Assembly (NCBI GenBank): GCA_015146655.1
Contig: VKHL01000016.1
Coordinates: 1-64,000, forward strand
Direction of reading: 5' to 3'
Origin: Ochromonas danica
Lineage: Eukaryota > Sar > Chrysophyceae > Chromulinales > Chromulinaceae
DNA length: 64,000 nucleotides
Shown: positions 30,401-41,421 of the stretch, piece by piece
How the letters are laid out: each line of letters starts with the position of its first letter
How positions within the stretch are numbered: position 1 is the first letter of the stretch
Notes under the pieces: model-generated
The model's database searches: none
Seen by the model: only the letters and a program-made list of their open reading frames with translations
What the model was told of the DNA's origin: nothing
Translations under genes and position numbers: made by a program

Positions 30401-31133
30401 CTCCATAACAGAGGTTACAACAAAATAGAAAAAGGAAAGCAAGTCCAAAAGGTATGACATCATCCTTTTCTAACTCGATTAAATGGTTAAATAATTGATA
30501 CTTGAAATGAGTGAAGAATTTGGTACAGGAAGTGACAATCAATGCGATGAGACCACAAAGAAAGCCTGTTACAAAGGTTAGAGTCCATCGCAAGAACTCT
30601 GTTCTTCTAGCAAAAGTCCACCAATGACCACGATCTTTGAAATACCTACAACACACAACACATATAGACATACACACACGCACAAGCACACATACCACAT
30701 GCACGCACGCACACACACACACACACACGATACCCATTAAATCACATCACAAATGGGTATTCTTGAAAAAGAGGATTAGTTACCGTTGTAATTGATGATG
30801 CCACCAAACTTCACTTTCTTCTTGTTCATATTGTTGACTATCTAACTGACCATAGAAGGCATTACGTACAGTTGCCTTCTTACCTCTACCACTACCACTA
30901 CCACTCCTCCTCTTTCTCCTACTATGAGAAGAAGAATGTTGTTTACGATCTCTCTTTCGATGCTTTTTAGAAGATAGTTTTGATGAAGAGGATCTTGTAT
31001 TCTCTACCTCTTTATCAAGATGATTGTTCAGTGGTTCATCTGACCACATGTTTTTCTCATCAACAGAAGACGAAGGAGAAGAAGATGGATGATGGAATGT
31101 ATGCAAACGAAAAGACCTAACCTGGTAAAACAT
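27490..31133 (-). CDS. CLC-6/7-type chloride/proton exchanger with CBS domains
   Basis: Four exons (30784-31133, 30177-30645, 28792-30064, 27490-28697), 1,099 residues. The cytosolic N terminus is Ser/Lys/Arg-rich. The transmembrane core has all CLC signatures: GSGIPEVKC (about 213), GKEGPMVHIG (about 252, with the gating Glu), FSLEEGASFW (with the proton Glu) and GLFVPSLLSGAAFG. The proton Glu plus the LEEGASFW.TRLTWR.FF context points to the endosomal/lysosomal ClC-6/7 branch of 2Cl-/H+ antiporters rather than plasma-membrane channels. A CBS pair follows (MTIEVMTLPSIVTV... and LRQLLVVDKSHRLVGIVTR), then a ~350-residue low-complexity acidic/Ser/Gly tail that is unusually long. Divergent from PSF1 across 137 bp. 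Confidence 0.9.
30690..30729. repeat. (CA)n dinucleotide repeat, intronic
   Basis: CA/CGCA repeat inside CLC intron 1 (30646-30783). On the gene strand it reads GTGTGTGTGT. Confidence 0.7.
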
Positions 31134-31270
31134 GGCAAAAGTGGTAAAACCAAGGAGGTAAAAGCAAGAAATTGCCAGTTTGCGCCTTTTTCATTTGAAT
31201 TCGATTTGATTGAAATTGATTAGTTTGACTAGACTATTATAGTGAAGGAAGAAATAGTAAAAATAATAAA

Positions 31271-31725
31271 ATGGCCAATTATTGTATTAAAGGCAAAGAG
31301 TTGTTATTAGATCTCAAGGTAGTACCCTTGTAGTTCTTCTCTCTCTCTCTCTCTCTCTGACTCATCAAGTCTTCTGTTATTGTTATTGTTATTGTTGTTG
31401 TTATTGTTATTGTGGTTATTGTGGTTGTTGTGGTTGTTGTGGTTGTTGTGGTTGTCATAATAGCGAGCAGAATGGTTACCACCTCATGATGAAGATGGAA
31501 TACGTATGATTTTAGAAGAAATTGTGAAAATTCAAGGAGAATTAGAAGATCTTATTCGAAGATATAAAGACAATTTCACAGATTCTCAACGTATCCAGGT
31601 GTCGTTCTTATATCAAAGTCTGGCACGGAATCATCGTTATCTTAACAGGTAGGTTAGGTGTGTTTGTTACCTTTCACTGTTACTATGCATACTACCCATA
31701 CAACACACACACACAAACACACACA

Positions 31726-31759
<34 letters not shown>

Positions 31760-32286
31760 ACACACACATAACACACACACACACACACATAACACACACA
31801 GTGTCTCTCTTACCCTCAATCTATAATCTACAAGTTGTAGTGTATTACTATACTACCCGTCTTTCATCTTTCCCCTACTATTACTAACCTTGTACACTAA
31901 CTACTACTACTACATGTCTATCTTGTAGTTATGTCTCCCATCGTTTAAATAAGATTCGTGGTATGAGATGGGAAGGTGGTGCTGTCTTACCTGCTTCTAT
32001 CGCACAAGAGACTCTCTCAGCACATGAGAAAAGCTACTTTGCTCAATATAACTCTTTACTAACAGAGGTTAATGAGTCATTAGGAATGGATATTACTTCT
32101 GATCTAGAACCTCCTAAGGATCTTCTTATTGAAGTGAGAGTGTTACAAGATTGTGGTAAGGTCATGACAGATAGTGGACCTGTTAGTCTGGATAAAGGTA
32201 CTATTCATTATCTTCGACGTAATCAAGTTGAAGGTTTAATTCGAGAAGGTCGTGTAGAACATATTATCTCTCATTCTTCTTGTTAA
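31271..32286 (+). CDS. PSF1: GINS complex subunit PSF1
   Basis: Three exons (31271-31318, 31464-31648, 31929-32286), 196 residues, the usual PSF1 length. Features are the short N-terminal MANYCIKGKELLLDLK, the A-domain helices ending NHRYLNSYVSHRLNKIRGMRW, and the C-terminal B-domain with LEPPKDLLIEVRVLQDCG, VSLDKGTIHYLRR and VEGLIREGRVEHI. PSF1 joins SLD5, PSF2 and PSF3 in GINS, which activates MCM2-7 as part of the CMG replicative helicase in the nucleus. The 16-codon first exon is needed for a Met start and joins in frame. Both introns are simple-sequence rich (GTTATT and CA repeats). Confidence 0.9.
31378..31456. repeat. GTTATT/GTGGTT repeat, PSF1 intron 1
   Basis: Tandem GTTATT then GTTGTG hexanucleotides fill most of the 145-nt intron, ending at the TCATAATAG acceptor. 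Confidence 0.7.
31699..31802. repeat. (CA)n repeat block, PSF1 intron 2
   Basis: About 100 bp of CA dinucleotides with CAAA, CATAA interruptions, within the second PSF1 intron. Confidence 0.75.
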
Positions 32287-32605
32287 GTTAACGCAGTCTA
32301 CAGTGGTAGTAGTACATGTAGTAGTAGTGGTAGTAGTAGTACTAACTTCTGTGGTTAGTGTTTGTTTATTAATTAGTGGTCAGTCAGTCAGTGAGTCAGT
32401 CTTCTTCATTGCTTACTTATCCTAGATATCATGATAACCTACCAGTATACTGCACATAACTCACCATTCCCCCCAGGTGGACTACTGTCAGGTTAGTCTA
32501 CATTGCCATGCTCCACTGAGAACTAACTACAGTACAGTACAGTACAGTACACTACTTCTATGACATATTGTTGTTATAGTTTTATCCTCCAGCTTCATTA
32601 GTAAC
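32287..32605. other. Convergent intergenic, PSF1 / AAA+ gene
   Basis: 3' flanks of both genes. Contains GTAGTAGTAGTGGTAGTAGT (about 32319-32338), GTCAGTCAGTGAGTCAGTC (about 32382-32400) and a TACAG pentanucleotide run at 32529-32553. TTAAGTTAAC overlaps the PSF1 stop (32283-32292). No gene seen. Confidence 0.4.
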
Positions 32606-35600
32606 CTAAGCGAAGAGCTTGGCAATCATTTCCGCATGATCTCCTTTACACTATTCCATACAATCATAATAACAATAATAGTGATGATGATAATGGTGAT
32701 TAGAGAGATTTCTCATAGAAGAACAAGTACTACAACAACACTATTGATTTACCTTGGCAACTTCATATTCTCCCGCAGCTAATAAATCCTTCTGACAAAC
32801 TAATAGACATAAATAATAGTATTATTAGTGTATTAGATGATGATGGTGATGATCTATTAGCATAGGAGAGTTCATGATCACACTTACTAGTCTTATTCAC
32901 TTCTCTAGAAGCAACTTCTGCTGCAGCATAGGCTATAGCACTTTGAATACCACCAGGAAATAAATCAAATCTCTTGCCTAAGGAGGTAAAGTCTAAATCT
33001 TTGCCTAATGGTGCACCCGCTGGGATAAGAGAACGCCATAGTTTACCACGAAGTTCAGAAGATGGTAAAGTTAATCGTAGAAACGCAAATAATCTTGAAG
33101 AGAAATCCCTATATAATAATATAATACAATTCATATTGTGAATAGATGATATGAGGATAAGGTTAAGCAATTTCATAACGACAGTCTTACCTTTGTAAAG
33201 TGATATTTTGTGGATTATCAATATTAGCAAGTAAGAAGACAGGTCCTCGGAAATCATAAAGAATTTCCATAATACGAGATAATGTTAATAATAACTTATT
33301 CCCTTCTCCACCATATGCACTTTCTTCTAACATATGTTCAAATCCATTAATTACAATAATAGCATCTAAAATACTAGCATCTTTAATAAGAAGTTTAAAG
33401 ATTTCAGCTACTTCATAGATATTATTATAAAGGAAATCTCCAATATGGATATATTTAATATGTTTAATATTTAATTCTGTAGCAATTGTTTCAACAATAG
33501 TATATTTACCAGAACCTTGTAAACCTGCTAATAGAGTAATTGATGCTTTTTCAACTAGTACACGACTAGGTAGAATAGTAGTAGTAGTAGTAGTAGTAGA
33601 AGAAGATGATGATGATGACTGAATAGTCTTCATCATCTCACTCACACTATTACCTTCTAATAACTGTGAGACTACTACATTACTACCACCAATATCACTA
33701 GTAGTAGTAGTAGTAGTAGCAGAAGAAGAGGAAGAAGACGAGCTAGTTATGACTTGTTTGTTGTTGTTAATGGTATTGTCCTGCTGTTGTTGCTGCTGGT
33801 GTTGTTGTTGGTGTTCATCAGCATGTTTCCAAGCTAATGACCAAGAACCATAGACAGTATTACGACTTTTCTCAAAGTTAATAATCTTTTGTAAAGCAAT
33901 TTTATGTTGTTCAGAGACAAATAATCTTTTCATAATCTTTTGACTATTTGGAATACGTGATTCAAATGATTTTTGTACAAGATTTCCTCTCATTTGTAAT
34001 TGACATGCTTTTAATAGATCCATCTGATAGATAATAGGTTGTTGTCGATCACGTGATAATGCCATTAGAATAGCAGAAAGTACAGCATTTTTAATAAATC
34101 CACCAGTTAATTGATATTTTGAAGCTAAGATAGAAGTATCTACATCTTTATGAAGATAGACTTTCTCTGGTGGAGATTGATGATCAGCAGGATGACCCAC
34201 CATACCACTACCACCAACACTACCTCCACCACTACCTCGTGGTGGTAGTGATGATGATAACGGTAGTGATAATGGTAAATCCTCCTGACATGTCATACCA
34301 TCTAATAGATTATCCCAAATCACTTTTCTCATATATTTATCAGGTGTATTATATTCTAATACCATAGTAATACGACGATGCATTGCTTCATCTAATTCAT
34401 GTGCACGATTTGTTGCTAGGAAGACAATTCCTTCATGCTTTTCAATCTCAATTAATAATGAATTAATTAATCGATCAGATGTATAATTACGATTTTTAAA
34501 GATATGTTCACATTCATCAAAGAATAAAAGAGCATTATTCAATTTACTCTCACGGAAAAGACCTTTCAAATCAATTTCAATATCAGCATGTTGAGAAGAA
34601 TCTTTCTTATTAACTAGACTATTAAAGTCACATAATAAGACTTTCTTCTTTAACTCTGTAGCAATAGCATTGACTGTCATCGTCTTGCCTGTACCAGGTG
34701 TACCACATAAGAGAATAACAAGTGAGTTACCATAAGCAATGACATGTTTCTTCTTATTCTCTGTAATCCCCTTCACTCCTGCTGCTGCTGCTTCTGTTGA
34801 TAATCCTGCCTGATCACTACTACCACTACCATTGTTACCACTTACATGAGAATTGTTGTTGTTGTTAGTAGCACTACCTGATAAGAGACGTTGTTTATAT
34901 AGTACATAGATATCATAGGCTTTACATTGAGAAAGTAATAAATCTTTATAATCTTTTGGTAGAACAACTGAATCTAAGGAGATATTTGGTGTATAAAGAT
35001 CAGAACCTTCTACAAGTTCATTAATCTCACTATCTAAACCTACAATATAGTCTAAAATACGTCTATCTAACAGAATCTTGTTCTCTGTAAGATCACCTGA
35101 TCCACTGTGCCAACGAGGTTTGGTAAGTGTAACCAATGCATTCAATAATAACTTACTATTCTGATAGAAGTAACGACGTGAATAGATCTGATCATTAAAG
35201 GAATGACATAAGATAGCCAATGCTTGTCCAACATTAATCACATCATCTGTCATATGCTGAGCTGTAGCAGCATCTAATGTCTCTAATAAAGTACGAACAA
35301 TAGGTGAGACTGTCTTACCAATTAACAACAGAATCAATCCTTTCTCAAAGAGATCTAATTGAAATCGTTCCACAATTTCTTCTAAACGTGGTAAAGGTAA
35401 ACCTTGTTCTTTCGTCTTTGCTAATCGCTTCTCAATACGATGTTCTTGTAACTTAATCTTAGCAACAAGTTCTCGTTTAGAATGCTTAATATCAGTCATA
35501 TTATCTCCCCAATTATTAGTCAGACGAGAAGTTGTTCCTTCTTTCTTGAGATCATCTTTCATCTTTACTACATTACCTTTAATCATGAGGGCAATCCATT

Positions 35601-37362
35601 GGAAGCAATCTTCAAGATATTCTAATTGACTATTATTAGGACCAGAACTATAAGGTTGTAGAGAAGAAGTAGAGTCCTGGTCGATAATGAGATGTTGGTT
35701 GTTCTTTGTCGCAGCACTATGACCATTGACTGGTGTAGTACTTGAGACGACCGGGTTCACCAGGGAACCATGTGGAGATGTAGAAGAAAGAGAAGGTCGG
35801 CTCTTTTTCACAGCACTACCATGAGGTGTGGCAACCAATGGATATCCTCCCTTAGCACTACTGCCTGGCCCCCAACTATGTACACGCATTAGCTTAGGAC
35901 CACGACTACCTGATAACCTCCCACCCTGATGACTCCCAGTAATTGAAGCGTCAGGATCATCATAACTCATCTCTTCATCCTCTTCTCCATCCACTTCTCC
36001 CTCACCATCTCCTTCTTCTCCTTCCCCATCAGATAGTGCCTCACGAACTCTCTTCTTACCACTTAATAACAGTCCACCATCAAGTGAAGAAGATGACAAC
36101 AAGTTTTCTCCTGTAGTAGTAGTAGTAGTAGTATCAGTTAAATGGTTTGTCTCTGCAAACAGAATTGCCTCCAAAGAAGTCTGAGAGATCTTCAACAAAT
36201 CATCTCCACGGACCTTTCGACCATACAAGAGTTGGACAGCCACATTTTGAATTCGTAAGTTATATTGTGTTCCATTTTCTTCATCCTAAGGTACACATAG
36301 ATCATGAGAAACAGTGATGACATGACATAGACAGGTAACAACAGGTCATATAATAATGTGAACAGGTAGATGGTAGTGTGTGACTTACCACAGCGACGAT
36401 ATTCTCTTTCATATGAGCTCGTTCTGCGTCACAGAAGTTATCCACATCCACATCTGATAGTCCACTTAAACGCTTAAAGCCCGTCATCTACCAAGCATTT
36501 AGAACAGTTATTAGTTACTATAGGATGAATAGTTCCCACTGCTCTATTGTTTCCTCACCTTGCGCAGGTAGTCTTCTTCTGAGAGGGCATTCAAGACTGC
36601 TCCATTATTTGAACCCTTGACAACAACGAAGAGTCAGATGATAAAAATCACATAGTGATACTATTAAGAAGGCTAAGGTCACTCACCTGGACAACCACCA
36701 TCAAGTGGAAGAGATCAACCTCTCTGGATGAAAACTGATATTGCATGCATAGATTCACTATACGAGGATAGGATAGCTTTGCATTAGCTGTAGCTTCCAA
36801 ACGACTGGAAATATAAGTGATGAGACTTTGCCAGGCTTGACTTAAAGCTTCCATCTCTTCACACAACTTATTCTGATCCAAAGAAATGGATTTAATCAGA
36901 ATATCTTCCTTTTTCGTGATGGTACCAGCTTTAGAAAAATTCTATCGAGATGGAAAAAAGATTATGAATAGTTAGCATCATCATCATCATTATCATCATT
37001 ATCATCATCATCATAGTAGTAGTAGTCAAAGGACCAACTGGGTCACACACAAACCCCCCACACAGTAAGGGACTACTATACTGTACCTGAAAGAGCTGAA
37101 TTTGACAAAGTTCACGCAGACTATGTGAAAAGACAAAGCAAACCACTATTAGTATCTCCTATCTCCTACTAGAAACAATTCAAAGTACTAGCTCTTACTT
37201 CTTTAAGATAAACTTTAATTCAGTAAGTTCCATATATTCAGTATTCTCTTGAAGGGGTTCTGTAGAAGACTTCAAGAATAAGCTTGCATAGGCTTTGTTG
37301 AAGTGATCCCACTTGCTGTCTGATAGAAATTTACCAAGAACTTCATTATAATAGCTGGTCAT
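32606..37362 (-). CDS. Large two-module AAA+ ATPase, unknown role
   Basis: Nine exons (37199-37362, 37087-37120, 36687-36941, 36559-36615, 36389-36487, 33191-36285, 32888-33108, 32753-32799, 32606-32650), 1,338 residues, closing in frame. The N-terminal ~550 residues are helical with Ser/Gly-rich inserts. AAA module 1 (about 715-860) has Walker A GTPGTGKT (about 731), Walker B LLFFDECE (about 787), sensor LATNRAHELD and R finger candidates at MHRRITM, so it should hydrolyse ATP. Module 2 (about 1110-1230) has Walker A GLQGSGKYT but IIVINGFEH in place of the DE box, suggesting binding without efficient hydrolysis. A C-terminal AAA lid (YAAAEVASRE) follows. Probably a hexameric remodelling ATPase; target and compartment are not deducible. 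Confidence 0.8.
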
Positions 37363-37563
37363 CTTTTAGAAAGGTGAGTAAAAATCAACAATAGATGAAT
37401 AGCTTCCAAAGCCAATCAAATGTGAGAGCTGTGAGTCGTCGAACTCTGGAAGTCATAAATACTTGCAATGCGTGGGACATCATCTACTTAAGTTAATAAA
37501 AATTCCATGTGGACTCCATGTGGATTCCACGTTGGCTCTTTCTGTTGATGAGACAGACAAAAA
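37363..37563. promoter_or_regulatory. Divergent promoter, AAA+ gene / HAD phosphatase
   Basis: A 201-bp region. Contains TTAAGTTAA at 37488-37496 and a triplet of related elements ATTCCATGTGGACTCCATGTGG-ATTCCACG spanning 37502-37530, variants of the TTCCATGGAA motif seen elsewhere. Confidence 0.45.
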
Positions 37564-38538
37564 ATGATCATCCTTCAAGTCGTTCTGTACCTTTCGTTCA
37601 TTTTATTTTATGAGTCTGTTGCAACTATGTTTGTAACAGATTTCGATAATACGATTGCTTTCTATCATGAAGAATCTTCTGATTGGTTAGAGGAGCATTA
37701 TCAAACACTCATTGCCTTACCTCCATCAGCAGGATCAAATCGAGTTGCCTATCTATCGAGTACTACTCAAAGACTTCTCTCAGAAATTGCTGGAAGTGTA
37801 CCTGTCGTATGTGCTTCCGGTATGAGAGAAGCCACGATGCGTCAGCGTCAACCATATCTTCAGTTTATTTCCTATTGGATCTGTGAAAATGGTGGGAGGA
37901 TCTTTCAAAGTCTTCCTGATGGTCAATTGACTCTTCTTGAAGATTGGGAAGCACATATGATAGAAGAAGATCGCTCTTTGCAAAGCCGGGTAGCTTTGGA
38001 GGTCTTCAAAGATAAACTCCGAAGACTGTCTCTGGATGGTGTCTCAGTGGATGACAGAGGATATTATACCATGGTTCGTGTTAGATTTGGCCAATATCTC
38101 AAGGAAGTATTGGAATTGGTACCTAAAAATCTTAAATATACATATAACCTTGGTTATTTGGATGTGCAGCTGCCTTACTGTGGCAAAGCTGAAGCAATTG
38201 CTTGGCTGTTGAAGCATCTATCTCCTGAAGAGACTCGACTCAGTAATGGCTATATGTTCATGGGAGATGATGATAATGATATTGAAGCAGCTACTAATGC
38301 AGCGCTTGCTTGTATAGTATTTCCACACAGTCTTAGTATGGAGAACTGGCTAAGGAGTCAGCTACCCTCCGCCACGACGATCGATCGAGGAGGTAGCTAC
38401 AAGAAAGGTCCAATTAGTCGGGATCCAGTGACGTTGTATGGCCTACAAAGTGGTAAGCGCATAGCTGTCGCTTCTGATAGTGTCCCTTATCATTTAAGCA
38501 CTGAAGCACTTCTCCGGACAGTTATGAACAGTCTTTGA
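37564..38538 (+). CDS. HAD-superfamily (Cof/SPP-type) phosphatase with signal peptide
   Basis: Single exon, 324 residues. The hydrophobic N terminus (MIILQVVLYLSFILFYESVA) looks like a signal peptide or anchor. It is followed at once by motif I VTDFDNT (nucleophile and acid/base Asp), motif II VCASGMR, motif III Lys in PYCGKAEAI and motif IV FMGDDDNDIEA. The spacing and the cap between motifs II and III are those of class IIB HADs such as sucrose-6-phosphate phosphatase and Cof-type sugar phosphatases. A sugar-phosphate substrate in the secretory pathway, or beyond it, is inferred. An in-frame Met at residue 22 would give a cytosolic form without the leader. Intronless, unlike most neighbours. 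Confidence 0.8.
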   Translation: MIILQVVLYLSFILFYESVATMFVTDFDNTIAFYHEESSDWLEEHYQTLIALPPSAGSNRVAYLSSTTQRLLSEIAGSVPVVCASGMREATMRQRQPYLQFISYWICENGGRIFQSLPDGQLTLLEDWEAHMIEEDRSLQSRVALEVFKDKLRRLSLDGVSVDDRGYYTMVRVRFGQYLKEVLELVPKNLKYTYNLGYLDVQLPYCGKAEAIAWLLKHLSPEETRLSNGYMFMGDDDNDIEAATNAALACIVFPHSLSMENWLRSQLPSATTIDRGGSYKKGPISRDPVTLYGLQSGKRIAVASDSVPYHLSTEALLRTVMNSL

Positions 38539-38836
38539 AAGTTCATGGCCTGATGAAGGCCGTCTAAATTAGACCAAGAATTGTTTCTGATACTGGTGGT
38601 GAAGTTCGTATTCAAATTGTTCAATCTTCACAGTGTAATTTGTCGATTCGAGGAATTTGTTTCTTCTTCCTTCACTGCATACCGATGGCGATAGTGTTGT
38701 GTGCCCAACTCCCGCAGGTCAAACACCCAACTGTAACAATTCAAATCGATAGACGTGGTTCGTTTGAAAACATACTATTTACACGGAAGGCATGATTGTC
38801 GAAATTTGTTGCATTTGGCAATCAAACACTGGGTCC
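38539..38836. other. Convergent intergenic, HAD / SFI1-like
   Basis: About 300 bp of 3' flank with no recognisable feature. Confidence 0.35.
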
Positions 38837-41014
38837 CTATGATACAAAAGCATAAGACTGGATATCACTATAAAAGGAAGAAGAGTCTTGATCAGAAGCT
38901 TGATCCATTGGATACAGCTTGGCATGCGATCGAAATGTCGGTAGCCACTGCGATACCAAGCTCTGAGCAAGCATAACAGCACCAGAGAGAGTGGCAGTAG
39001 ATGGACGAGGTTTTAGTGTCACTGATTGGGAAGTTGTGGAGGATTCTTGTTCAATTGCAATGGCGGCCCATTTCCTCCAAGCCTGACGAATTTGGTATGA
39101 CTCCAAGGAGGACAGCATACAATGGACTGCTTTCTTCTTCAGATAGACGATCCGCCATTTTCTCCACGAAGAACGAATAATCAGAGATTCAATCATCAGA
39201 ACATTTCTTGACGTGGTCTGCCAGTCATGACTAAACAGAAGTTGTGATAGATCAATCATTCAGATAAAAACATAGCAAGCTCACAAATAGATTGGTAAAT
39301 ATAATACTTTACCTGCCCGAATCTCCAGAGAAAATAGGAAAGCTTCGATCTGTGGATTTTTTGATCGCGGGCTTCAACTGAAAAGCAAAGGAAGAGTCGC
39401 GGTAGCGATCGTGCAATTGGTAAAGATACTCGCCAGATGTGATAAATTTCGTCCAAGCTTTGAAATAATATGATTTCATACGTGTTCGGCGTTGCGCGAC
39501 AAAGTCGTCGAACCCATGCCACCTGGCAAATTGAGAAGCAATGAATCATGATGGTATTTCACAGATACGAAAAGGATGGCCCAACTAACCATTGCAGAAC
39601 AGCCTTCCATTTGCGCCAAGCTCTCAGCTGAGATTGTCTATTATCGTGATCAAATAAAACTCGCAAGCCACGTATGTTATCACAATATCTTTCCATAGCT
39701 TGCCAAGTCTTGATGTAACATTGAACATGATTACGAGGATTGGTCAGCCACAGTTTTGAAAAGCTATATGACAGATCTTACCTCGCGGAGCAATTTAATC
39801 TCAGTTCTCCTTCGCAAATCATGAACCTGTAACATTGCTTGATATTTCTTCTTCCAATGAAGGAGATAATGACGTTGAATTCCCACTCGTCGTAGCACTG
39901 CCACATCTTCTTCGCATTTGGCAAGATTCTCCTGTTCCTTGGGACGAAAAAGAAGGAAGGCAAGAGTGTGCTTTTTGGATGCCTTTTCATCAGATGCTAC
40001 ATTGCTTGAGCCAAATATATCACGACCTTTTAAAGATTGCTCTTCACAAAGTTTTCTTAACGCTGCGCTAAGGGTTTGAAAATGATTAAATTCAGTCTCA
40101 GAGAAACGCAACTCTAATGGCAACATTCGAACTACACTCTCATGATACTTTGTAGGATTAAATACTTCTTGAGGAAAGTCAGAACTGATTGATAGTTCTC
40201 CAAAGAGATCATGAGTGGAAGCAAACGGGTTACAAGAAAGAAAGATACCAGTATAGGTAGTGAAAGGAGGACAGTCAATAAAGTCTAAGGAAGATGGAAG
40301 ATTCATTAAATGAGAGAGATATTCACTATCTTCTTCCCATGATCTATCCGAAGATTCACTGACTGTAAGATAGGTTTCCATCATTTTGACTGATAATTGT
40401 CTCATTGCTAAAATACCTAAAAAGAATTTTCGTTTTTCTTTCATACGATCCATTTCATCCGGATAGGATAAGATAACTTCCATACTAATTTGTAATTCTT
40501 TCTTATAGAGGTCTCTTAATTGAAGATAACTTGGAATATGATTATGAAGACCTGCTAGTAAGTGAGACTCTCTGAGAAGCTGCAAGGGAGAGGGAGAGAT
40601 AGAGGTAGAGGAAGAAGACCTTCTCTCAGCATAATCCCCACACACTATTTTATAAGGAGAATCCAAAAGATATCCACCTCTATCTTCAGTTTTATACTTC
40701 TTTTTCAGTTTGACTTCACCCTGTGGCTGTGGCTGTGGTTGGGGTGTTGGTGGTGTTGGTGGTGGTTGTTTTGATGATGATAGATCAGATCTTATTGTTT
40801 GACCACCAATAGTAATGAATTGCTCCTCTAATTTAGCTAATACCTTATTGGCTGTGGAGTATTGATGATAATAGTGTGGTGAGGAAGAAGAAGAGGTTGG
40901 CGCCTGAGTTCCACTTGAAGAAGTCGATGATTTAGCAGCTCCTTTCTTGGATGAGGAAGGAAATGAGCTTTCCCGAATAGGAGCTGCTAAACCAAAATTT
41001 GTCTTACGAGGCAT
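38837..41014 (-). CDS. SFI1-like Trp-repeat (centrin-binding type) protein
   Basis: Four exons (39782-41014, 39590-39708, 39313-39522, 38837-39230), 651 residues. The N-terminal ~120 residues are low-complexity Ser/Lys/Pro. The centre is helical with LRDLYKKELQISMEVI, but no named domain. From about residue 380 to 600 there are spaced helical repeats of the type W..W/F: YLLHWKKKYQAML, TWQAMERYC, AWRKWKAVLQWW, YYFKAWTKF, SSWRKWRIVYLKKK and AWRKWAAIAI. This is the pattern of SFI1 repeats that bind centrin in centrosomes, basal bodies and contractile fibres. The assignment is by repeat style only; a flagellar rootlet or cilia protein is an alternative. Confidence 0.6.
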
Positions 41015-41421
41015 GCCAACAACTAGGCATCAAGCCAACTACAGGTTCCTTTTGTAATTAATTCCCATCCAACACGAACGTTACTTTTATTTATGAAATT
41101 CACTAATTGTAACGAAATTTGGTAATTACTAGCATAATTTCAATAACTTAAAACACTGCTGTCTGCACAACTATACCCAACTCAGCCTTATAAGGCAAAA
41201 TCAACAGGCAGGTCGAAAGTGACTATATAGAGCACCTCTTCTAACAACAGAGAGCTCCTTCTCTTACTCACCTTCTAAGACAACTATTCAAAGGATTCAA
41301 GAAAGCCATACAGCAATATAAATAAGACAATAGCCTAGCTACGAGCCAATATACATACAATCCCTATATTATATCAGGGCATAATAAATGTCATCAAAGC
41401 AAGGTAAAATTCTAAAAGATT
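41015..41421. other. Intergenic between SFI1-like start and pLGIC end
   Basis: A/T-rich 407 bp with the SFI1-like promoter on the minus strand. No gene, repeat or motif of note. Confidence 0.35.

Noticed and set aside
31660-31887. His/Thr-repeat protein in PSF1 intron 2
   Set aside because: It is a CA-repeat translation inside an intron.
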